Below, piece by piece: positions 45,846 through 53,264 of a DNA stretch of 64,000 bases. The stretch is from positions 20,699 to 84,698 of the forward strand of contig CAMCIC010000013.1 in the NCBI GenBank assembly GCA_945874895.1, written 5' to 3'. The translations under genes and the position numbers were made by a program. The notes beneath the pieces are model-generated. The model ran no database searches. It saw only the letters and a program-made list of their open reading frames with translations, and was not told where the DNA came from. Position 1 is the first letter of the stretch, and the number at the start of each line of letters is the position of its first letter. This DNA is from Akkermansia muciniphila (GTDB lineage: Bacteria; Verrucomicrobiota; Verrucomicrobiia; Verrucomicrobiales; Akkermansiaceae).

Positions 45846-46274
45846 ATGATCCATGATTACCCCACCTGGCTGCAAGACTTGTTGCGCGAGTTTTCCTGCC
45901 AAACCGGCACCATCCACCGCAGCACGCCGGACGGCACTCACCTGACACTCGTCGCCCAGATCGGGGTGCCCGATGTCTTGCTCGACAAAATTTTGCTCAT
46001 CCCCTTCGGCAAAGGCATCGCCGGGGCGGCAGCAGAACGCCGCGCCCCCGTGGAATTGTGCAATCTGCAACAAGACCTCGGCGGAGTCGCGCGACCCGAT
46101 GCCCGCCAAACCCAAGTCTCCGGCTCCCTCGCCGTGCCGATCTTTTCCCGCGATGGCGAAAAAGTGCTAGGCGTTCTCGGCATTGGCATGGCGACGCCTC
46201 ACGATTTCTCCTGCGATGAGCAACAGGCCCTGCTGCAAAAGACTTTGCCCCTGCAAGAAGAATTCGAGCGCTGA
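45846..46274 (+). CDS. GAF-domain protein
   Basis: A 142-residue protein that consists of a single GAF domain. Visible elements are TGTIHRSTPDGTHLTLVAQIG, split by a turn, then FGKGIAGAAAERRAPVELCN and SLAVPIFSRDGEKVLGVLGIG, the last a GAF hallmark. Stand-alone GAF proteins of this size can bind small ligands or reduce methionine sulfoxide (fRMsr type); the catalytic Cys set of fRMsr is not obvious, so I leave it as a GAF sensor. First gene of a run of plus-strand genes. Confidence 0.8.
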   Translation: MIHDYPTWLQDLLREFSCQTGTIHRSTPDGTHLTLVAQIGVPDVLLDKILLIPFGKGIAGAAAERRAPVELCNLQQDLGGVARPDARQTQVSGSLAVPIFSRDGEKVLGVLGIGMATPHDFSCDEQQALLQKTLPLQEEFER

Positions 46275-46312
46275 GAGTTGACCCCGTCCGAGACATTTGC
46301 TAGTCTGAACTC

Positions 46313-46777
46313 ATGAAAGCAGAAGATGCCGCGAAAAAAGTCCTCGATACCATGCTCGGTCACCTGGGTTTTTCGGCCACCATTGACCTCGAACATGACG
46401 CGGAGGGTCCCTGCCTGCAGATTTCCACCGCCCAGCCCGAATGGCTCATCGGCGAGGAGGGGGATCGGCTCGATGACTTGCAGTATCTGGTCAACCGCTT
46501 GTTGCGCAAGCACTACGAGGAAGCGCCCCGCATCAAAGTAGACTGCGCGCATTTCCGCCGCATCCAGGAGGATAAGCTGCGCACGGAGGTCCAACAATTG
46601 GCGGAAAAAGTGAAGGGCAGCGGCAAACCGTTCCAAATGCGACCGCTCAATGCCTACTATCGACGCCTCGTCTATCAGGCCGTGCTCGAAGACCCGCAGA
46701 TGGAAGCCCATTCGCCCGATGGCACCAGCCGCCTGAAACGCATCACGCTCACCCTCAAAACAGACAAGACGTCATGA
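46313..46777 (+). CDS. Jag-like KH/R3H RNA-binding protein
   Basis: A 154-residue RNA-binding protein related to Jag/SpoIIIJ-associated. The KH part has WLIGEEGDRLDDLQYLVN (about 42-59), which corresponds to the GxxGxxL region of Jag. The R3H part is at the C-terminus, LNAYYRRLVYQ then SRLKRITL. The N-terminal Jag domain is missing, as in many shorter members. No yidC or rnpA genes are adjacent, where Jag genes are often found. It overlaps the DoxX gene by 4 bases. Confidence 0.84.
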   Translation: MKAEDAAKKVLDTMLGHLGFSATIDLEHDAEGPCLQISTAQPEWLIGEEGDRLDDLQYLVNRLLRKHYEEAPRIKVDCAHFRRIQEDKLRTEVQQLAEKVKGSGKPFQMRPLNAYYRRLVYQAVLEDPQMEAHSPDGTSRLKRITLTLKTDKTS

Positions 46778-47226
46778 AAAAGTGGTTTTTCAGCAACAGC
46801 ACGGTGGACCCCATGGCCTCGGCCGGCCTGCTCGCACTTCGTATCGGCATCGGCATCATGATGGTGAGTCTCCACGGCTGGCAGAAATACCAAAACTTTG
46901 CCCAAATGAAGGAATCCTTCCCCGTGCCGAAGGTCGCCTTGCTGAGCTCGTGGATGAACTCCACCACCAGCCTCGTCTGCACGACGTTTGCCGAGGTGGT
47001 CTGCGCCGCCCTACTGGTCATCGGCATGGCCACACGCCCCGCAGCGGCTGTGCTCGCATTCACCATGACCATCGCTGCTTTTGTCGTATTGGCGAGCAAA
47101 GATGCTTCCGGCAAGGAACTGGCCTTGCTCTATCTCACGGGAGCCACGACCTTGTTTTTCACGGGAGCGGGCGCCTATTCGTTTGATGCACGCTTTTCCA
47201 TCGTGAAAAAGCGCATGTTCCGCTGA
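46774..47226 (+). CDS. DoxX family membrane protein
   Basis: A 150-residue integral membrane protein with four hydrophobic segments (about 17-33, 60-88, 90-107 and 113-130). LLALRIGIGIMMVSLHGWQK, with a conserved small-residue helix followed by HG, is the DoxX opening, and MATRPAAAVLAF the central loop. DoxX proteins are tied to redox and thiol stress in some bacteria; no specific role can be given. Translationally coupled to the Jag-like gene. Confidence 0.85.
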   Translation: MKKWFFSNSTVDPMASAGLLALRIGIGIMMVSLHGWQKYQNFAQMKESFPVPKVALLSSWMNSTTSLVCTTFAEVVCAALLVIGMATRPAAAVLAFTMTIAAFVVLASKDASGKELALLYLTGATTLFFTGAGAYSFDARFSIVKKRMFR

Positions 47227-47235
47227 TGCGGCACG

Positions 47236-47622
47236 ATGGACCGACAACGGTCCCATTTTTTCCCACCCGATCCCGTGCAAACGCAACGCCTCGTCCTCCC
47301 TGCCGATCTCAACCAATACGGCTACCTTTTCGGCGGTCGGCTGCTCGCGTGGATCGACGAGGCCTCTTGGATCGCCGCCAGCCTGGATTTCCCGCATTGC
47401 CGCTTTGTCACCGTCGCCCTGCGTGAGGTTTGTTTCCGCCACAGCGTGCGCGAAGGCACGATTCTCACGATCGAATCCACCCTCCATCACCGCGGTCGCA
47501 CCAGCGTGACCTACTCCGTGCAAGTGCGCGACACGCGTTCCCCTCTCGCCGAGCCCATCTTCGTCACGGATGTCACCTTCGTAAATCTCGATGACCAAGG
47601 CCACAAGCAGGCGATTTCCTGA
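47236..47622 (+). CDS. Acyl-CoA thioesterase, hotdog fold (YciA-like)
   Basis: A 128-residue single hotdog-domain thioesterase that would hydrolyse acyl-CoA. DLNQYGYLFGGRLLAWIDEA (about 24-43) is the family signature, with the Asn in the position of the YciA NHxGxxFGG motif and Asp42 as catalytic acid. VALREVCFRHSVREGT matches the second conserved strand. It lies 9 bases after doxX-like, probably in the same transcript. Substrate length unknown. Confidence 0.85.
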   Translation: MDRQRSHFFPPDPVQTQRLVLPADLNQYGYLFGGRLLAWIDEASWIAASLDFPHCRFVTVALREVCFRHSVREGTILTIESTLHHRGRTSVTYSVQVRDTRSPLAEPIFVTDVTFVNLDDQGHKQAIS

Positions 47623-47704
47623 ATGCTACAATCCATCGCATGATGCATCGTTTTTCACAATTGAGTACAATGATTGGATAGATTTTTGAACTATTTTTGA
47701 TCCT

Positions 47705-49651
47705 ATGCAACCCGCTCACCTGATTGCTTCGATGTTTGTCGTGACTGGCACGCTGCCCTTGCTCGCCGATGAACCAAGTGCCGGAAACCTGCCGCCGTTG
47801 CCTGCGGGACAATCGTGGCGCATGGTGTGGAACGATGAATTCGAGGGCAAGGAGCTCGATGCCACCAAATGGACGGCTCAGGGCGACAGCGTGCGCAAGG
47901 GCGGGATGTGGTTGAAAAAATGCGTGCAACTCGACGGGCAGGGGAATTTGGCCTTGCTCGCCACCCAAGAAGACGACGGCAAATTCGGCACCGGCTGCGT
48001 CAACAGCAAGGGCAAGTTCGAGCACAAGCACGGGCTGTGGGTCGCCCGGATGCAAATGCCGAAGGAGCAAGGCTTTTGGTCGGCCTTCTGGCTGATGGGA
48101 AGTGGGGTCGGCAAGGTCGGCAACGAGGGCATGGACGGCACGGAGATCGATGTGATCGAGTATCCGAAACGCACGGGCGAGCTCAACATGGCGGTGCACT
48201 GGGACGGCTACGGCAAAGAACACCAGGTGCGAGGCACCCGGCATATCGACAAATCATTCACGGAGGGTTTCCACACCTATGCCGTGCATTGGAACGAAAA
48301 AGAATACGTATTTCTATACGATGGAAAAGAAGTTTGGCGCACGAATGAAGGCATGATCTCGCAGGCGCCGCAGTATGCGATTTTATCCAACGAGGTCGGC
48401 ACTTGGGCCGGCGATATCACCAAAGCAAAGCTCCCCGACCGCTGTCTCATCGACTACGTGCGCGTCTATGACCTCGATGGCGCGCCGCCCGCCGTAGCGG
48501 CAAAAATTTCCTCGCCCCCGCATGACCCGAACCAAGCGGAGGAACTTCGTGTGCGCGAGGGCTTGCCCAATCTTTTTGCCAAACTGAACGCCGGCGGTCC
48601 CTTGCGCATCGCCTATTTCGGCGGTAGCATCACCGCGGCGGAAGGCTGGCGTGTGAAGACCACGGCATGGTTCAGGACGCAATATCCGAAATCAGAGATC
48701 ATCGAAATCAACGCTGCGATCTCGGGCACGGGATCAGACTACGGAGCCTGCCGCATCGCGGAAGATGTGCTGAAACAAAATCCCGATCTCATCTTCATGG
48801 AACACCGCGTCAATGGCGGCGGCGGGTTTGAGGCGGCATCGGCGGAAGGCATCGTGCGCCAGATCCGCAAGCACCGTCCGCATACCGACATCTGCCTCGT
48901 CTACACCCTCAGCGAGCCCATGCTCAAGGACCTGCAAGCGGGCCAACAACCGCGCTTCGGCAGCATCATGGAAACCATCGCCAACGCCTACGGCATTCCC
49001 TCCATCGATCTCGGCGTGGAAATCGCCCAACGTGAAAAAGCGAAGACCCTGATCTTCAAGGCGAAGGGCTGGCAAAACGGCAACCTCGTGTTTTCTGAAG
49101 ACGGCACCCACCCGCAAGAGGCGGGACATGCCATCTATCGTGATACCGTTGTGCGTTCGATGTTTGCCATGATGCCCAAGAACCAAGCCGCGGCGCACCC
49201 GCTGCCACAGCCCTTGGATCCGAAGCATTGGGAAAACGCCGGTATCCTCGCCATCGGCGATGCCCCGCGCAGCGCGGGATGGCAGCCCATCGATCCCGCC
49301 AAGGACAAAATCTACGGCGGCAGCAATGGCCGCACCCATCAAATGCTGCGCGGTGGCGTGAAATGCGACAGCGCCGGAGAAACCATCACCCTCCGCTGGA
49401 ACGGCACCATCCTCGGCCTCAGCGACATCCCCCAGGGCGATGGCATGGAGCTGGAAGTGACCATCGATCAACAAGCCCCCATCTCGCTGAAACGCCCGCA
49501 GACCGATCCGCGCCAGCCCTATTCCCGATTCTTCTACCTCCCCGAACAAGCCCCCGGCGCACACACCACCGTGATCCGAGTAAAATCACTCCCCACAGGA
49601 CTCTCCTACTACCTGGGCCAGTTCCTGGTCATCGGTGCACCGCAGCCCTGA
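47705..49651 (+). CDS. Secreted GH16 glycosidase fused to an SGNH/GDSL hydrolase
   Basis: A 648-residue secreted two-enzyme fusion. A signal peptide covers 1-21. Residues 37-262 are a GH16 domain with VWNDEFEG near 42 and the catalytic E147-I-D149-V-I-E152 motif, as in laminarinases, agarases and carrageenases. From about 285 an SGNH esterase domain begins: FGGSITAAEGW near 305 (Ser nucleophile, GSI in place of GDS), a Gly/Asn block (ISGTGSDYG), and SEDGTHPQEAGH near 466 with Asp and His. A beta-domain follows to the end. The pairing suggests a polysaccharide that is both cleaved and deacylated. Confidence 0.88.
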   Translation: MQPAHLIASMFVVTGTLPLLADEPSAGNLPPLPAGQSWRMVWNDEFEGKELDATKWTAQGDSVRKGGMWLKKCVQLDGQGNLALLATQEDDGKFGTGCVNSKGKFEHKHGLWVARMQMPKEQGFWSAFWLMGSGVGKVGNEGMDGTEIDVIEYPKRTGELNMAVHWDGYGKEHQVRGTRHIDKSFTEGFHTYAVHWNEKEYVFLYDGKEVWRTNEGMISQAPQYAILSNEVGTWAGDITKAKLPDRCLIDYVRVYDLDGAPPAVAAKISSPPHDPNQAEELRVREGLPNLFAKLNAGGPLRIAYFGGSITAAEGWRVKTTAWFRTQYPKSEIIEINAAISGTGSDYGACRIAEDVLKQNPDLIFMEHRVNGGGGFEAASAEGIVRQIRKHRPHTDICLVYTLSEPMLKDLQAGQQPRFGSIMETIANAYGIPSIDLGVEIAQREKAKTLIFKAKGWQNGNLVFSEDGTHPQEAGHAIYRDTVVRSMFAMMPKNQAAAHPLPQPLDPKHWENAGILAIGDAPRSAGWQPIDPAKDKIYGGSNGRTHQMLRGGVKCDSAGETITLRWNGTILGLSDIPQGDGMELEVTIDQQAPISLKRPQTDPRQPYSRFFYLPEQAPGAHTTVIRVKSLPTGLSYYLGQFLVIGAPQP

Positions 49652-49658
49652 TGACAAC

Positions 49659-49928
49659 GGAGCGCGGACTTCCGTCCGCATCTTCTTTCCTCAATCAAGC
49701 GGCCGGAAGTCCAATGCCTTTAAAGATTGGCCATGGCTTTTTCGTCCTAAAAGGACGAATCATGTCAGCCCACGGTGAAGCCGTGGGTAACTTCACCTCA
49801 TAAGATTTTTGGCGGATGAACCCACGGTTGCACCGTGGGCTTTGATGGATCGTCCCGTTGGGACGAAACACGTATGCATTCATCATCATTCCGAATCCTC
49901 AGAGGCATTGGACTGAAGTCCGCGCTCC
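49659..49928. repeat. 270-base fold-back palindromic element (MITE- or REP-cluster-like)
   Basis: The two ends are perfect 14-base inverted repeats: GGAGCGCGGACTTC (49659-49672) and GAAGTCCGCGCTCC (49915-49928). Inside, GTCCAATGCCTTTAAAGATT on the left matches a similar block on the right in reverse. Each arm also carries a TCGTCC...GGACGA hairpin and a CCCACGG...CCGTGGG hairpin, in mirrored order, so the whole element folds on itself around about 49793. There is no coding capacity. It fills most of the GH16-dnaG gap. Confidence 0.8.
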
Positions 49929-50044
49929 ATTCCCTAAGATGATGGGATTCCTTGCTTTGCCTTGTAGCTAGAGGAAACAAAATTTTTCCATGGAGCGAAG
50001 GGGAGTGCTGTGCTACACCCTTTCGACGCAAGAGCAATCCCACC
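49929..50044. other. Gap between fold-back element and dnaG
   Basis: Together with 49652-49928 this makes a 393-base stretch without a gene. This part probably contains the dnaG promoter; the reading frame here is open upstream of dnaG but has no family similarity. Confidence 0.4.
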
Positions 50045-51934
50045 GTGGCACAGATTTCCCAGGAGACCCGCATCAAAGTGTTAGAGGCCATCGATATCGT
50101 GGACCTCATCGCTTCCTATATCCCGGTCAAACGCGCGGGTTCCTCGTTCAAAGCGAATTGCCCGTTCCACAACGAAAAGACCCCATCGTTCCACATCAAT
50201 CCGCAACGCCAGTCATTCAAGTGTTTCGGCTGTGGCGAGGGAGGTGACGCCTTTTCCTTCGTGATGAAACACGAGGGGCTTTCGTTCGTGGATGCCGTGC
50301 GCAAGCTAGCGGGCAAGGCGAACATCCCGATCGTGGAAGACGTTTTCGATGCCGATGGCGAGCGTGTCAAACGCCGTCGCGGTCGTTTGCTCGATCTGCA
50401 TCGCGAAGCCGCACGTTTCATGCACGATCTCCTCCTCACCGATCCCCGGGCCAAACACGCGCGCTCTTATCTGAAATCGCGCGGCTACGGCAAGGAAATG
50501 GCGGTGCGCTGGTGTGTCGGCTGGATGCCTGCGGAAGCCAAGGTATTTCTTGATTGGGCCCGCGAAAAGAAATTCACTGGTCGCGAGTTGGTCGATTCCG
50601 GCATTTGCGCGCAGAACGAACGCGGCGGGCTCTACGTGCGTTTCCGCGATCGATTGATGTTTCCTGTCGCCAACGATCAGGGCGATTTCATCGCATTTTC
50701 CGGTCGGCAAATCATCAACGATCCCAACACGGGGAAATACATCAACTCGCCCGAGACGCCTTTATTTCTCAAATCGAAAACCATTTTCGCCTTCGATCGC
50801 GCGCGTAAGCCGATCATGAAGGAAAAAGCTGTGTTGATTTGCGAAGGGCAGCTCGATGCCTTGGCCTGCCATGAGCACGGCATCGATCACGCCGTCGCCA
50901 CGCTCGGGACTGCCTGCACCGCGCAACACGCGAAAATCCTCAAGCGCTATACCGACACCGCGATCCTATGCTTCGATGCCGACAAGGCGGGCTACACCGC
51001 GAGTGAGCGAGCCTTCCGCGAACTCTCCAGCGAGAGCATCCACGTGCGGGTGGTATCGATGCCTGCGGGCGATGATCCGGACTCCTTTCTGAAACGCGAA
51101 GGGCCCGATGCCTTCCGGCAATTGCTCAAGGATGCGCGACCGTTTTTCGATTTCAAAATCGACCGTGCCCAGGTCGAGGGTGGCCTCGCCAATGCCCAGG
51201 CCCGCGGTAACACGGCGCGCGAAGTCGCCGCGCTGTTGGGCTACATTGCTGATCCCGTCTCGCGCGATTCCCTGCTGAACCACTGTGCCACCCGCCTGCA
51301 AATGAGCGCGCCGGATCTGCGGGCCGCTACGGCACTGGCGCGCAAGAAACAAGCGCGGGAACATCGTGCGGAAAAAGACGACAACAAGACGAGCCAGACC
51401 GAACCCAGCGCCATCGATTCCCTCATCGCCTATCTCTGCAACCTCGCCCTACACTCCACAGAGGCGAGGCAGTATCTCGGAGAGCAATATGAGAGCTTGC
51501 ATGATGCCGCGCCATTCATCGAGGGCATTCCCTTATTGGAGAACATTCTCGCGAGCGAGGTTGATCCCGCAAGCGCCGCGGCGGTGAACACCTATCTCGC
51601 CACCCTTCCACCTGCGGATCAAATGGCACTGCAAGTGGATCCAACCTATCATCAGGCGATCTCGGCCCAGCCCGTGCAAGATGCGGAGGAAGCCTTAGCC
51701 AAGCTTTCCGAAAAAGTCTTGAACAACCGCTACGCCATCAATCAATCCGCGCTCAATCAATCTGGAATGAGTGCATCACAATTGATGCCCTTGCTCAAAG
51801 AAGCGGAGGAAATCAATCAACTCCTCGCGGTCTTGGGCAGGCGCACCTTCGCCGATGACAGGGCCAGCCTCGGATCCACCGCTAGCAAAAAGCCCGCATT
51901 CAAAAAAACCTGGAACCAGAAGCCCCAGAGCTAA
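50045..51934 (+). CDS. dnaG: DNA primase
   Basis: Makes the RNA primers for DNA replication. Of 629 residues, the N-terminal CHC2 zinc domain has CPFHNEKTPSFH from about 39 (Cys and His ligands) and CFGCGEGGD near 62. The TOPRIM catalytic core shows RDRLMFPVAN near 200, then ICEGQLDAL near 265 with Glu266, and CFDADKAG near 310. The C-terminal third is variable and would bind DnaB. I chose the GTG at 50045, which gives the usual opening AQISQETRIKVLEAIDIVDLI; upstream in-frame residues are not conserved. No rpoD or rpsU is adjacent, unlike the classical macromolecular synthesis operon. Confidence 0.95.
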   Translation: MAQISQETRIKVLEAIDIVDLIASYIPVKRAGSSFKANCPFHNEKTPSFHINPQRQSFKCFGCGEGGDAFSFVMKHEGLSFVDAVRKLAGKANIPIVEDVFDADGERVKRRRGRLLDLHREAARFMHDLLLTDPRAKHARSYLKSRGYGKEMAVRWCVGWMPAEAKVFLDWAREKKFTGRELVDSGICAQNERGGLYVRFRDRLMFPVANDQGDFIAFSGRQIINDPNTGKYINSPETPLFLKSKTIFAFDRARKPIMKEKAVLICEGQLDALACHEHGIDHAVATLGTACTAQHAKILKRYTDTAILCFDADKAGYTASERAFRELSSESIHVRVVSMPAGDDPDSFLKREGPDAFRQLLKDARPFFDFKIDRAQVEGGLANAQARGNTAREVAALLGYIADPVSRDSLLNHCATRLQMSAPDLRAATALARKKQAREHRAEKDDNKTSQTEPSAIDSLIAYLCNLALHSTEARQYLGEQYESLHDAAPFIEGIPLLENILASEVDPASAAAVNTYLATLPPADQMALQVDPTYHQAISAQPVQDAEEALAKLSEKVLNNRYAINQSALNQSGMSASQLMPLLKEAEEINQLLAVLGRRTFADDRASLGSTASKKPAFKKTWNQKPQS

Positions 51935-52276
51935 CGTGAAAGATCCCTAGAGATCTGTGGAATGGAAACGATTCCCGCGCGCCACAAGTGCGTATGACGT
52001 AAAACAAGAGCAGCTATCGAGGTCAAAAAGATCCGCTTTTTCTCAATCGATTTTCGGATTTTACAGATGAAAAGAGGGAAGCGGGAATGAAGGCATTTGG
52101 TTCATTCATCCGTATCATCCGTCGTGTCTCTTGCCCTCATCATAGAGCTCATGCTACGACCATGGGGATTCACACCCGGATTCCCTAGCTGGATCGCCCT
52201 GACAACGGAGCGGGTGGTATTTGATTGATTCTTCCAAAAATTCTGCCACATCTGTGATGTCTGATTGAACTCCAAC
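51935..52276. other. 342-base intergenic region after dnaG
   Basis: Holds repeat copy 2 (51941-52127) and about 150 further bases with no coding frame, before the truncated aldehyde dehydrogenase. Confidence 0.5.
51941..52127 (+). repeat. Dispersed intergenic repeat, copy 2
   Basis: Matches copy 1 (41002-41236) in the opposite orientation. Identical blocks are GTGGAATGGAAACGATTC (51957-51974) and CAAGTGCGTATGAC (51985-51998); both copies end in ATCCGT-type blocks. It begins 7 bases after the dnaG stop. See copy 1 for the comparison. Confidence 0.75.
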
Positions 52277-53143
52277 ATGAAACGATTGACCATCACCAAG
52301 ACGCCGAAGTGTTACGTGGGAGGAGCTTTTATCCGGTCTGAGAGTGGGCGTGTGGTGCCTTGGCATGATCATCGCGGTGAGTTTTTTGCTCACATGCCGG
52401 TCTGCAGTCGAAAGGACCTGCGCAACGCGGTCGAAGCAGCGGCCAAGGCCGGTGCGGGCTGGGCGAGACGGAGCGGCTACAATCGTGGGCAGATTCTCTA
52501 TCGGCTGGCCGAAATGCTCGAGGCGCGACACGCCGAAATGTGTGCTGCCTTGATGCTCGATGGGAGCTCGGCGCGAGACGCAGAAAAGGAAGTCAGCGCC
52601 ACCATCGATCGATTGGTCCATTATGCCGGTTGGACCGATAAATTTTCTGCCCTGTTGAGCAGCGTGAATCCCGTCGCCTCCTCCCATTTCAATTTCACGA
52701 TGACCGAGCCGATGGGAGTGGTGGGCGTGATGGCGCCGGATGAAGCACCCTTGCTGGGCTTGCTGAGTTTGATCCTGCCCGTCATCACGGGCGGTAACAG
52801 TGTGGTAGCTCTGGCATCGTCTCAACACCCGTATCCCTCGATTCTGTTGGGAGAAATGCTGGCCACTAGCGATCTACCCGGGGGGGTGGTAAACCTGCTA
52901 TGTGGCGACCGAGACGAGCTACTGCCTACCTTTGCCACCCATGAACAAATCCGCGGGGTGCTTGCCGTGCTTTCGCCGGCACAACACCAAGCCCTCGATC
53001 GAGGAGCGGCGGAGAGTGTGAAACGGGTCAAAGTTCTGCCTGCGGCAACAAACCGCGCCTGGGATCAGACCGATGGGCAGGGACTGGATGAAATTCGTGA
53101 CTTTGTGGAATACAAAACCGTGTGGCATCCCGTAGGTGTGTAA
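52277..53143 (+). CDS. Half-length aldehyde dehydrogenase family protein, probably non-catalytic
   Basis: A 288-residue protein of the ALDH superfamily (full-length enzymes have about 480-500). Residues 10-190 match the NAD-binding half (YVGGAFIRSESGR, then RGQILYRLAEMLEAR, then EPMGVVGVMAPDEAP). The middle is cut out: no LELGGK motif with the catalytic Glu and no GQ-x-C motif with the catalytic Cys. The end returns to ALDH-like sequence, EIRDFVEYKTVWHPVG, the family's terminal motif. The frame is intact, so it is a defined short form, not decay. Inferred role: structural partner of another ALDH, not present here. Confidence 0.8.
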   Translation: MKRLTITKTPKCYVGGAFIRSESGRVVPWHDHRGEFFAHMPVCSRKDLRNAVEAAAKAGAGWARRSGYNRGQILYRLAEMLEARHAEMCAALMLDGSSARDAEKEVSATIDRLVHYAGWTDKFSALLSSVNPVASSHFNFTMTEPMGVVGVMAPDEAPLLGLLSLILPVITGGNSVVALASSQHPYPSILLGEMLATSDLPGGVVNLLCGDRDELLPTFATHEQIRGVLAVLSPAQHQALDRGAAESVKRVKVLPAATNRAWDQTDGQGLDEIRDFVEYKTVWHPVGV

Positions 53144-53264
53144 CCTGCTCATCAGTGCTAAACCATATTTCCTAACGGGACTGGCTAGAGCCAACGCAGC
53201 GCAATTCCACCTTGACGGCAACGAAACAAACGGATTACCTGCGGGTGTTCCTGAAACACCTTTT

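Noticed and set aside
49700..49880. CRISPR array suggested by repeated hairpins.
   Set aside because: Hairpins are in mirror order with no equal-length spacers and no cas genes; it is a fold-back element.
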